Of a DNA stretch of 6,119 nt, positions 1 through 6,054 are shown in pieces. Origin of the DNA: Planctomycetota bacterium (lineage in GTDB: Bacteria; Planctomycetota; Brocadiia; SM23-32); contig JAGYMJ010000138.1 in NCBI GenBank assembly GCA_018400625.1, positions 1 to 6,119 on the forward strand. Reading direction: 5' to 3'. A program made the position numbers and the translations under genes. A model generated the notes under the pieces. That model searched no databases. It was not told the DNA's origin and saw only the letters and a list, made by a program, of their open reading frames with translations. The first letter of the stretch is position 1, and each line of letters begins with the position of its first letter.

Positions 1-100
1 TCCACCGGGACAGGCCCGGCGGGGGCGGCTCCGTTCGGTGAGTCTTGTGCGTAGCTGTGAATCTTTCGCTCCACCGGGACAGGCCCGGCGGGGGCGGCTC
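1..100. repeat. Two identical copies of a GC-rich hairpin repeat
   Basis: A 31-base sequence at 1-31 recurs without change at 70-100, so the period is 69 bases. Each copy can fold as a short hairpin: CCGGG (5-9 and 74-78), loop ACAGG (10-14 and 79-83), CCCGG (15-19 and 84-88), an A/C mismatch, then CC pairing with GG. A run of G and GGCGG follows. The 39-base spacer between the copies (32-69) contains GTAG at 51, which lies 20 bases before the next CCACC. That spacing recurs further along the window. The first copy starts at the window edge, so the array probably continues leftwards. The family is not one I recognise. Confidence 0.85.
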
Positions 101-174
101 GGCGGTATTGGGGTCGGACCGTAGCAAATCTAATAGATGGCGAAAGATACGACAAAACAATGCCCTGTATAAGC

Positions 175-214
175 CTTAGAAGGCTGTTTTTGCCCCCAAA
201 AAGGACCTTCTAAG
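175..214. repeat. Long inverted repeat (40-base imperfect hairpin)
   Basis: CTTAGAAGG (175-183) is perfectly complementary to CCTTCTAAG (206-214). Inside it, after a 3-base internal loop, TTTTTG (187-192) pairs with CAAAAA (197-202) around a CCCC loop. The whole element is a nearly symmetrical 40-base hairpin in a gene-free stretch. It could be a bidirectional terminator for an unseen upstream gene or a remnant of a mobile element end. There is no T-run directly after the outer stem, so a classical terminator is not well supported. Confidence 0.5.
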
Positions 215-236
215 CAATGCGCGTTATTATCCAAAA

Positions 237-290
237 GCCCTGCCACGACAGGGGCATAATACGGCTGCCCCGGGTGCCGGTGGAGGTACG
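237..290. repeat. Degenerate hairpin-repeat remnants
   Basis: GCCCTG (237-242) pairs with CAGGGGC (249-255) around a 6-base loop, with one bulged G. Further on, CCGGTGGAGG at 277-286 matches the right arm of the better-preserved copy, TCGGTGGAGG at 355-364. These look like decayed members of the repeat family that fills the left flank, but the similarity is partial. The assignment is tentative. Confidence 0.35.
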
Positions 291-335
291 ATTGACGGGC
301 TCGATCATCCTTGCGCGTCTCCCTGAGCAGTCCGT

Positions 336-500
336 TGCCGCCATCGACACAGGGTCGGTGGAGGACCGGGGTGTGTCTGATCTTTCGTACGTAGTGGAGA
401 ATCATTGCCCCCACCGACACGGGGTCTGTGGGGGGCTTGGTGGTGCATCGCTTACGTAGTGATGAATCATTGGCCCCACCGGCACAGGGCCGGCGGTGGC
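336..500. repeat. Three diverged tandem copies of the hairpin repeat
   Basis: Hairpins lie at 341-361 (stem CCATCGAC / GTCGGTGG, loop ACAGG), 408-434 (stem CCCCCAC and GAC with GTC and GTGGGGG, loop ACGGG) and 476-496 (core CCGGC / GCCGG, loop ACAGG). The intervening spacers are related: TACGTAGTG at 388 and 453 and AATCAT at 400 and 465 both recur with a 65-base period. GTAG at 391 and at 456 each lies 20 bases before the next CCACC, as in the copies at the left edge. Stem bases differ between copies but pairing is mostly kept. No protein-coding signal is evident across this stretch. Confidence 0.75.
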
Positions 501-510
501 AAAAGAACAA

Positions 511-558
511 CTGCGCCGGTATTCGGAGAGAGATATATTTAATTGCCGGTCGGCGCAG
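511..558. repeat. 8-base perfect inverted repeat around an A/T-rich loop
   Basis: CTGCGCCG (511-518) is perfectly complementary to CGGCGCAG (551-558), and two G/T wobble pairs extend it inward. The 32-base interior is rich in A and T. GCCGGT is also present as a direct repeat at 515 and 545. The element lies between the last hairpin repeat and the operon promoter, about 70 bases upstream of the -35 box. It may be an operator, a weak hairpin or chance. Confidence 0.4.
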
Positions 559-630
559 CATTTTCGTATATATCGAGCATCGTGCAAGAAAAAAAACTTA
601 CAATGCAAATTCCTGAAAACCCGTATTCAT

Positions 631-659
631 TTGACAATATTGCTGCTTTATATTATAAA
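631..659 (+). promoter_or_regulatory. Sigma70-type promoter of the V-ATPase operon
   Basis: TTGACA at 631-636 matches the -35 consensus fully. TATAAA at 654-659 matches five of six -10 bases. The spacer is exactly 17 bases. Transcription would start near 666, giving an A/T-rich leader of about 70 bases before the first ATPase gene at 737. The promoter sits in a strong local drop of GC content just after the GC-rich repeat block and points into the operon. No other comparably good promoter is visible in the window. Confidence 0.72.
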
Positions 660-736
660 TACTGCTATTCTAACTAAAGATTCTTACAATTTTTTTAATG
701 TCCAATTCGTTTGAGATTTTTGTGATAAAATAAAAA

Positions 737-1051
737 ATGGCCCAGAATATAATCAAAGAGGTTCAGGATATCGAAACGGAGGCCGACCGCGTTTTAGCGG
801 AGGCGAATGAAAAGGCGGAAGAGTTAAAAAACTCCGTCGCTCCTGAATTGGAAAATATCCGTAAAAAGCATGAAAAAGAACTTGATGACAAGTCTTCTGA
901 ATTTGAAAGCAGCTTGCAGGAAAAAACGAACTCTCAACTCGAGGAACTCGACGCTGCGGCGAAAGAGAAGATGAAAAAACTGCAAGCCATCGACGCCGAC
1001 GCTTTCGACGAGGCTGTGAAACTTGTTGTTGAACGTATCAGAAATATGTAG
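737..1051 (+). CDS. V/A-type ATPase peripheral-stalk subunit, G/H type
   Basis: A 104-residue, highly charged protein that appears to be almost entirely alpha-helical coiled coil, with heptad-like Ala/Leu spacing and dense Glu/Lys (residues about 5-85), followed by a short C-terminal segment AFDEAVKLVVERIRNM. Size, composition and first position in a V/A-ATPase operon match the stalk subunit called G in Thermus, H in archaea and NtpF in Enterococcus. In the family it pairs with subunit E as the peripheral stalk, which stops the A3B3 head turning with the rotor. The ATG at 737 has no Shine-Dalgarno sequence; upstream is A-rich. It is the first gene after the promoter and lies 64 bases before subunit I. 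Coiled-coil sequences diverge quickly, so the assignment rests partly on position. I give no symbol because naming differs between systems. Confidence 0.82.
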   Translation: MAQNIIKEVQDIETEADRVLAEANEKAEELKNSVAPELENIRKKHEKELDDKSSEFESSLQEKTNSQLEELDAAAKEKMKKLQAIDADAFDEAVKLVVERIRNM

Positions 1052-1115
1052 AAGATGGATTCAAAAAAGTCTTCATTCCTTCAATCACTTCATTAAGTAA
1101 CTATCCCAACATTAA

Positions 1116-3143
1116 ATGGCTATAGAACCGGTACAGCATGTCACTTTACTCTCACCGCGCAATTCGGTCGCTGATCTGACGGATTGGCTGCAGAAGCTTG
1201 CTGTGATCCATGTCGAAGATGCGTCCGGGTTGATCGAGAAGGAAAGTGAGGATTCAGCAGCAGGTTTCGAAAAACCGGCCGCGCCCACGGAAGAAATAGA
1301 CAATCATATCCGCGAATTAAAGCATACTCGCGATGTTTTCGATTCATTTGAAGCCCTGGACAGTTCTTTAATTGAAATGATCGTCGCGCTCCCCGGAAGA
1401 GTGACTGTCGATGAACGGGAAAAGGTTATCTCCGAATTTGATTATAAGCCTGTCTATAAGAAAGCCTGTCAATTAGATGAAGAGCATAAGGAGCACTTAA
1501 ACGCTATCAATGCAGCGAAGGAAGAATACAAACAGCTTGAATTTTTCCGACTCCTTCCCTTCGAGCCTGAAGACCTCCATTCACTGAAAAATGTCAATGT
1601 GTGGGTGGGCACGATAATGGATGATAAGTGGGAAGAATTGAAAGCTTCACAGGAGGCCCCGGATACCTTGGCGCTCTCGGAATTGAGGCGCGTGAAACGC
1701 AATGTCGATGTGTGTGTCGTGGCGCTTAAAGAAGACGCTGAAGAGGCCGGCAGGCTCCTGCGCTCATATGCTTTATCTGAAATGCCCGTTCCGGATTATG
1801 AGGGGACGCGTAAGGAACGTATGGAAGCTTTGCAGGGGGAAATTGAGCTCCACCATAAAGAGGACTTGCGGTGTAAAGAAGAGGTCCAAAAACTCTCTGA
1901 TAATATCCGCAGCATCGATATTCTGCTCAGTTATTGGGAGGCGGAGCAAGCTAAATTACAGGCGCAGAATTCGACGGTCAACAGCGACCGGGTGGCTATA
2001 ATGACCGGTTATATCCGGCAAAGGGATAGGCATTCGTTTTCCCAGGAGCTGGTCGATAAGTTCCCGTCCGTTTCGGATATTTACCGGGCACCGACTCCGG
2101 ACGACGACGTGCCGGTCGAGATAACCAATGCGGAGTACCTCAAGCCGTTAAGATTTTTGGTGGATTTGTTCGGCCGTCCCGATTATTTCAGTTTTGACCC
2201 GACGCCCTATTTGGCCCTGAGTTTTTTAATCTTTTTCGGGATGTGTTTCGGCGACCTTGTCTATGGTATTGCACTTGCAGGGCTGGGATATTTTCTGGCG
2301 CGCAAGGCGCGCCCGTATGAGGGGCTTTACAAATTATGCATGATGTTCTGTTATGCGGGCATATTTACGGCAATTATCGGGTTGCTTATGGGATCATGGG
2401 CTTCCGATCTGCCGGAATATTTTGGTGAAGACAGTGCCATTTACCGGCTTCAGCAGTTTTTTGCTGTGGTAAGTCCTATCGACCAGGCCGTGCTTCTGCT
2501 TGTTGTATCCATAGGTATAGGGGTGATCAACCAGTTTTACGGTATCGCGCTGAAGGCTTATGGGCTCATCAGGAAGGGAAAGGTTATGGATGCGGTGTAC
2601 GATGCCGGGCTATGGTATATCGTGCTGCCCGGCTTTTTGATCGTGTCAAGTTCATTGTTTTTCGACATGGCGCCCTGGATGCTGAGGCTCGGCTTTATGA
2701 TGCTGATAGCCGGCGGCATCGGTTTGATATTAACACAGGGCCGCGACGCCGAAGGGCTTCCGGCCAAATTCGGTGCCGGCTTAATCAGTATCTACGGCAT
2801 AATGGGCAGCTACGGGTGCGTTTCTTTCTTGAGTGATATTCTTTCCTATTCAAGATTAATCGCTCTCGGCCTGACCACTTCGATCGTGGGGCTTGCCGTG
2901 AACATCATTGCTGAACTCATGAAGGACGAAATACCGGTTGTCGGAATCGCTCTGTTTGTTGTCGTGCTGATTGTGGGACACACGTTCAATTTTATGGTGA
3001 GCATGCTGGCCGCTTTTGTGCATCCGGCGAGATTGATATTTCTGGAGTTTTTCAACCGGTTTTATGAAGGGGGCGGCATTGAGTTCAAACCTTTATCGTT
3101 GAATACCGACTCGATGATCATTGAGCCTGGTGAGGTAAAATAA
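1116..3143 (+). CDS. ntpI: V/A-type ATPase membrane subunit I (subunit a homologue)
   Basis: At 675 residues this is the usual length for bacterial subunit I. Residues 1 to about 355 form the cytoplasmic arm: an N-terminal alpha/beta part (VQHVTLLSP near the start), coiled-coil stretches near 120-145 and 230-285, and a second alpha/beta lobe around ITGYI (295-300). The membrane domain follows FDPTP (360-364), with GMCFGDLVYG in the first helix pair and about seven or eight hydrophobic segments in all. The motif SYSRLIALG carries R580, the equivalent of the essential arginine that faces the ring glutamate during ion transfer. The subunit is the stator that supplies the two half-channels and anchors the peripheral stalks through its arm. 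The ATG at 1116 has no Shine-Dalgarno sequence and is preceded by ACATTAA. The gene is intact. Confidence 0.96.
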   Translation: MAIEPVQHVTLLSPRNSVADLTDWLQKLAVIHVEDASGLIEKESEDSAAGFEKPAAPTEEIDNHIRELKHTRDVFDSFEALDSSLIEMIVALPGRVTVDEREKVISEFDYKPVYKKACQLDEEHKEHLNAINAAKEEYKQLEFFRLLPFEPEDLHSLKNVNVWVGTIMDDKWEELKASQEAPDTLALSELRRVKRNVDVCVVALKEDAEEAGRLLRSYALSEMPVPDYEGTRKERMEALQGEIELHHKEDLRCKEEVQKLSDNIRSIDILLSYWEAEQAKLQAQNSTVNSDRVAIMTGYIRQRDRHSFSQELVDKFPSVSDIYRAPTPDDDVPVEITNAEYLKPLRFLVDLFGRPDYFSFDPTPYLALSFLIFFGMCFGDLVYGIALAGLGYFLARKARPYEGLYKLCMMFCYAGIFTAIIGLLMGSWASDLPEYFGEDSAIYRLQQFFAVVSPIDQAVLLLVVSIGIGVINQFYGIALKAYGLIRKGKVMDAVYDAGLWYIVLPGFLIVSSSLFFDMAPWMLRLGFMMLIAGGIGLILTQGRDAEGLPAKFGAGLISIYGIMGSYGCVSFLSDILSYSRLIALGLTTSIVGLAVNIIAELMKDEIPVVGIALFVVVLIVGHTFNFMVSMLAAFVHPARLIFLEFFNRFYEGGGIEFKPLSLNTDSMIIEPGEVK

Positions 3144-3144
3144 T

Positions 3145-3159
3145 TATCCCGAAGGGATA
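3145..3159. repeat. Short perfect inverted repeat after subunit I
   Basis: TATCCC and GGGATA flank a GAA loop directly after the subunit I stop codon. A 6-base stem with no T-run is too weak for an intrinsic terminator. It could stabilise the 3' end of an upstream transcript or slow polymerase in the 98-base gap before the abundant ring subunit K, but it may be chance. Confidence 0.35.
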
Positions 3160-3241
3160 TCCTGCGAAAAAGCGATAGCGTAAAAGCAAGTATAATTATT
3201 TTGAGTAATTTTTCATTAAACACTAAATAGGGAAAAGAGTC

Positions 3242-3802
3242 ATGATGGATTTTTTAGCCGAAAATATTGGTGGTATGCTGGAGTATATGTTTTTAACGAC
3301 AGGTATTGGGGCTGCCGGAATAGGGGCTATTCTCGCCGTCAGTCTGGCATGTATTGGTTCCGCACGTGGAATCAGCGTTGGAGCCTCACAGGCGGCGGGT
3401 ATATTGTCGGAAAAGCCCGAACTGTTTGGTAAACTGTTCATCCTGATGTCCCTGCCGGGAACTCAGGGCTTTTACGGTTTGGTGGCCGCCGTTATGATCG
3501 CCATGCAATCCGGTATAATGGAGCCCGCACAGATAGTCGGGCCGTTGGCCGGTATAGCACTGCTTTTTGTCGGTCTGGGCATGGGGCTTGCCGAGTGGAA
3601 GAGCGCCTCATTTCAGGGCGATACATGTGCGGCATGTATTAACTGGACCAGCAAGAGGCCCGAAGACGCCGGCCGCGCACTTATTTTGCCGGTGCTTGTT
3701 GAAACGTACGGTGTCGTCGCTCTGCTTGCCGCCATATTGATGATTCTCTGGCTTACAAGCCCTGACCTGATGATGCCTGAAATGCCGGTGCCGGGCGCTT
3801 AA
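3242..3802 (+). CDS. ntpK: V/A-type ATPase rotor-ring proteolipid, subunit K (double hairpin)
   Basis: A 186-residue, very hydrophobic protein with four membrane helices in two fused hairpins. Hairpin 1 contains GSARG (39-43), KPELFG (58-63) and LPGTQGFYG (71-79). Hairpin 2 contains FQG (124-126), KRPEDAG (138-144) and VETYG (153-157). E154 is the ion-carrying carboxylate; hairpin 1 has Q75 at the corresponding place. L71, T74, Q75, Q125 and E154 match the five Na+ ligands known in Enterococcus hirae NtpK (L61, T64, Q65, Q110, E139), as aligned by eye. The protein is about 30 residues longer than that homologue, from extra residues at the N-terminus, before FQG and in a Met/Pro-rich tail. ATG at 3242 is followed by a second in-frame ATG; a weak purine-rich site (GGAAAAGAG) precedes it. 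Ring copies are turned by ATP hydrolysis against subunit I. Confidence 0.95.
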   Translation: MMDFLAENIGGMLEYMFLTTGIGAAGIGAILAVSLACIGSARGISVGASQAAGILSEKPELFGKLFILMSLPGTQGFYGLVAAVMIAMQSGIMEPAQIVGPLAGIALLFVGLGMGLAEWKSASFQGDTCAACINWTSKRPEDAGRALILPVLVETYGVVALLAAILMILWLTSPDLMMPEMPVPGA

Positions 3803-3930
3803 TTAAAGTTTCGCATTATAAGGCGGCCGCACGCCCCCAATGATGTGTATTCAATGATATTTTCAATAGGGAATGATGAAACACGTAAAGTGCTTTAATA
3901 AAAGATATTATAACTTAAGAAGGCAACTAT
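3803..3930 (+). other. 128-base gap with the Shine-Dalgarno site of subunit E
   Basis: This is the largest gap within the operon. It starts with a short GC-rich patch containing the palindrome GCGGCCGC, then becomes A/T-rich. AAGAAGG at 3917-3923, seven bases before the ATG at 3931, is the only strong ribosome binding site in the operon. TATTAT near 3906 resembles a -10 box, but no -35 box stands at a suitable distance, so an internal promoter is not supported. A small TAAAG-TG-CTTTA symmetry lies at 3886-3897. No gene is visible in the gap. Confidence 0.5.
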
Positions 3931-4521
3931 ATGAGTGTTGAGCGGATAAAAAATGCCATAATCGGCGAGGCTGAAAAAGAGGCCCGTCAGATCGTCTCGC
4001 AGGCGGAAGAAGAGAGAGAGAATCGGCTGGAAACCGGGAGCAGCGGTTTAGAAAGCGAATTCCACCGGCGCTTTGAAAACATTAAGAAAGAAGCGGAACA
4101 GGACGCTGAACGTAAAATAATGCAAAAACGTTCTCAACATAACCTGGAACTTCTTAAGAAGCGTAATGAACTTCTGAATTCTGTTTTTGATAAGGCCGCC
4201 GAGCAATTGCAGGGGTTGGACGATGATGCTTACCGTGAGATGTTAGCGGGCTGGGCGGATCAGATCCCGTCGGATGCAAGCGGAGAGGTGCTTTGCAACA
4301 GTTCAGACGTTGATCGCATCGAGCCTCTCGTCAAAGAACTCGATAAAAACGCCGATGGTGATATATCATTGGAAGCTGAGGATCATATTGAAGACGGCAT
4401 GGTGTTTCGGGCGGAGGATTTTGAAATCGATATGACTATCCGCTCCAAAATGAATGAGTTGCGTGAAGAACTGACGCCCGAAATCGCTCGAATTGTTTTC
4501 CCCGAAAATATTAAAGTCTGA
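3931..4521 (+). CDS. ntpE: V/A-type ATPase peripheral-stalk subunit E
   Basis: The 196-residue length is typical of bacterial and archaeal subunit E. Residues 1 to about 90 form one long charged helix opening with SVERIKNAIIGEAEKEARQI, which matches the family's usual start. Residues about 95-196 form the globular head, ending in the characteristic region ELREELTPEIARIVF. In the complex, E pairs along its N-terminal helix with the G/H-type subunit (here the first gene), while its C-terminal domain caps the outside of the A3B3 head and resists torque. It has the best Shine-Dalgarno site in the operon (AAGAAGG, seven bases before ATG). Neighbours are K, 128 bases upstream, and C, 53 bases downstream. 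No frameshift or missing part is visible. Confidence 0.93.
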   Translation: MSVERIKNAIIGEAEKEARQIVSQAEEERENRLETGSSGLESEFHRRFENIKKEAEQDAERKIMQKRSQHNLELLKKRNELLNSVFDKAAEQLQGLDDDAYREMLAGWADQIPSDASGEVLCNSSDVDRIEPLVKELDKNADGDISLEAEDHIEDGMVFRAEDFEIDMTIRSKMNELREELTPEIARIVFPENIKV

Positions 4522-4539
4522 TTGGTCAATGTAAATATC

Positions 4540-4574
4540 GATGAGGATGTATGAATGTATACTCAATGTTTTGA
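4540..4574 (+). promoter_or_regulatory. 7-codon mini-ORF abutting the subunit C start
   Basis: GATGAGG (4540-4546) lies four bases before ATG at 4551, which opens an in-frame reading frame MNVYSMF ending in TGA at 4572-4574. The next base begins the ATG of subunit C, giving TGAATGATG. This layout would permit termination followed by reinitiation, which could explain how C is translated without its own Shine-Dalgarno site. Short reading frames arise often by chance, so this is a suggestion only. Confidence 0.3.
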
Positions 4575-5594
4575 ATGATGACTAAAGAAATGCCCGAGTC
4601 CCCCAACAACAGAGCGAAATGGAGTTTTGCAAGCGGCTGGGTTGCAGCGCTGGAGTCAAAAATGGCGCCGCCCGAGTTTTATGTCCGCTTGCTGCAAGCT
4701 GAAAGCCCGGCGGAAAGACTTTCAAGCCTGGGCGGCTCCCTGCTTGCCGATAGCGACCTGGATCCTGACGGTCTGAAGGATGCAGAGAGCGATATAGCAT
4801 TGTTTTACCGCAATCTGACAGAAGAAATACGCGACAAATCGCCCTTTAGCCATGCAACGGATTTACTGCTGTGGCAAAGAGATTTGAGAGCATTTCGCAA
4901 TCACTTGAAGCGTAACTACCTCGACCTGAAGGTCACCGAGCCCGATACCTCATTCAGTGCGGATTTCTGGGACTCACTCTGGAATGAAACCGCGCCGGAA
5001 GCGGCGGATGCTTTCAAATATGTTGCTAAAAAAGCCGATAAAGCACTGGCCGGTGAGGAGACGGATATAGCGGCATTCGATGCGGCATTTGATTCCGCAA
5101 CTCTTGTCGCACTGCGCAGGGCCGCAGCGTCGACGAAAAGCCCGCTTATAACTGAATACTGGGATCGCTTCGATACCGCTAAAGGAATAGAGTTCCTGTG
5201 GAGGGCGAAGATTCTCAATCTCCCAGAAAATATTCTTAACATCTTGCTGGAAGAGCGTGTCGAACGTGATCTTCTTCAAGACCTGTCGGCTCTCGATACG
5301 GTTGAATGGCCGGACGTGTTGAATTCCCATTTGTGGGGATTTGAAACCGTTCCTTCAACCGGTGAAAAGAAGAGCGAAATTCAGCGTTTACGGGAGTTTG
5401 TCGATTCCGCAGATGAGTGGCTGATGGACTATGCCCGGAAAGCTAAACTTGTCGCTTTCGGGCCGGAAAGAATTTTCGGGGCTGTTATGGGATTGGACAG
5501 CGAAGCACATAATATGAGAGTTTCGATTGTCGGACGAGCCAACAAAATTTCTGCTGATCTGTTAAAAAAACATCTTAAGGCCGGTTACGTATAA
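4575..5594 (+). CDS. ntpC: V/A-type ATPase subunit C (AC39/d-type rotor socket)
   Basis: A 339-residue, mostly alpha-helical soluble protein close to the usual length of the family. The early segment WSFASGWVAALESKM followed by PPEFYVRLLQA resembles the N-terminal helix of this family. The rest is rich in short amphipathic helices, with a repeated pattern of acidic and aromatic residues, such as LLLWQRDLRAFRNHLKRNY near residues 97-115. Near the C-terminus ERIFGAVMGLDSEAHNMRVSIVGRANKI resembles the family's conserved ending, where helices carry the residues R-V-x-x-V-G-x-A-N. It is the funnel-like socket sitting on the K ring that receives the central shaft (D and F), coupling rotation to ion movement. 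The start could instead be the in-frame ATGs at 4578 or 4590. There is no direct Shine-Dalgarno site. The gene ends 9 bases before F, so the two are probably co-translated. Confidence 0.9.
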   Translation: MMTKEMPESPNNRAKWSFASGWVAALESKMAPPEFYVRLLQAESPAERLSSLGGSLLADSDLDPDGLKDAESDIALFYRNLTEEIRDKSPFSHATDLLLWQRDLRAFRNHLKRNYLDLKVTEPDTSFSADFWDSLWNETAPEAADAFKYVAKKADKALAGEETDIAAFDAAFDSATLVALRRAAASTKSPLITEYWDRFDTAKGIEFLWRAKILNLPENILNILLEERVERDLLQDLSALDTVEWPDVLNSHLWGFETVPSTGEKKSEIQRLREFVDSADEWLMDYARKAKLVAFGPERIFGAVMGLDSEAHNMRVSIVGRANKISADLLKKHLKAGYV

Positions 5595-5603
5595 TATAAT
5601 ATT

Positions 5604-5939
5604 ATGATTGAAAATGGAAAAATAGTGGCAATGGGCCCCCGGCAGCAAATGCCGGCGCTTAAAAGCGTCGGAGTGAAGACCCTGGAATATGATGCCGACG
5701 ACCATGTTGAAGCCATGGATAAGCTCAATGATCTGGCCGGCAGCGAAGCAGTGAGCGTCATCCTATTGAGCGAATCGCTGGCGGAAGGCATGGGGGCCGA
5801 AGCCATCGCAGAAGTAAGGGAACAGACCGGAACGGTTATCATGGCCATACCATCACATGAAGGTTCGATCGGTCTGACCGAGAAGTGGTTCAAAGAGGCT
5901 ATGGAACATTCTATTGGAGTTGATCTTATATCGGACTGA
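5604..5939 (+). CDS. ntpG: V/A-type ATPase central-stalk subunit F
   Basis: The 111-residue length fits subunit F (NtpG in Enterococcus naming). The N-terminal part, KIVAMGPRQQMPALKSVGVKTLEY, has the Rossmann-like beta-alpha start of the family, in which the usual opening is a short strand followed by a glycine-containing turn. VSVILLSESLAEGM (about 50-63) is the second strand and helix. IPSHEGSIGL near residues 88-97 and the terminal helix ending in SIGVDLISD match the conserved C-terminal region. F binds subunit D in the central shaft and may modulate ATPase activity. ATG at 5604 follows TATAATATT with no Shine-Dalgarno sequence, 9 bases after C, suggesting translational coupling. The gene that usually follows, catalytic subunit A, does not begin within the 180 bases remaining. 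Confidence 0.93.
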   Translation: MIENGKIVAMGPRQQMPALKSVGVKTLEYDADDHVEAMDKLNDLAGSEAVSVILLSESLAEGMGAEAIAEVREQTGTVIMAIPSHEGSIGLTEKWFKEAMEHSIGVDLISD

Positions 5940-6034
5940 CAAGCCCGGACCGCACGAAGATAAACATTAATAGCGTTTTTGTAATTTCACGCAGTTTGGG
6001 GTCGGCTATGCTTTTTTCTTGTTAGTCCTCAGTA
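5940..6034. other. Gene-free spacer after subunit F
   Basis: A mixed-composition stretch with T-runs at 5976 and 6011 but no GC-rich stem in front of either, so no intrinsic terminator can be called. No open reading frame resembling subunit A and no convincing promoter is visible. Together with the repeats that follow, it makes a gap of at least 180 bases where related operons normally place subunit A close by. Confidence 0.5.
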
Positions 6035-6054
6035 AACCACGTTGATTGGTGGTT
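6035..6054. repeat. Short inverted repeat before the right repeat block
   Basis: AACCAC (6035-6040) pairs with GTGGTT (6049-6054) around an 8-base loop, immediately before the hairpin at 6055. It has no following T-run and so is not a convincing terminator. It may be part of the boundary of the repeat block or chance. Confidence 0.35.

Noticed and set aside
1..500. CRISPR array
   Set aside because: The units diverge strongly, the spacers are related to each other rather than unique, and no cas gene is visible.
1..500. Integron attC sites or insertion-sequence ends
   Set aside because: No GTTRRRY/RYYYAAC boxes, no transposase or integrase reading frame, and no target-site duplication could be seen in the window.
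130..561. 143-codon minus-strand open frame across the left flank
   Set aside because: It runs through the tandem repeats, so its length reflects the repeats' GC-rich composition. The product has a low-complexity mix of Arg, Pro and Cys with no recognisable domain.
217..714. Overlapping plus-strand open frames at 217-459, 428-616 and 496-714
   Set aside because: They overlap hairpin repeats or the operon promoter, lack ribosome binding sites and give proteins with no family features.
1055..1096. 13-codon frame (starting MDSKK) between the first gene and subunit I
   Set aside because: It has no Shine-Dalgarno site, does not abut the next start and is short enough to be chance.
4916..5330. 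Minus-strand open frames opposite subunit C and similar frames opposite subunit I, K and F
   Set aside because: They are antisense shadows of well-supported ATPase genes and have no domain features of their own.
5979..6012. Promoter after subunit F (TTGTAA and TATGCT)
   Set aside because: The spacer is 22 bases, too long for a sigma70 promoter, and both boxes are poor.
5991..6020. Intrinsic terminator before the T-run at 6011
   Set aside because: No inverted repeat precedes the T-run.
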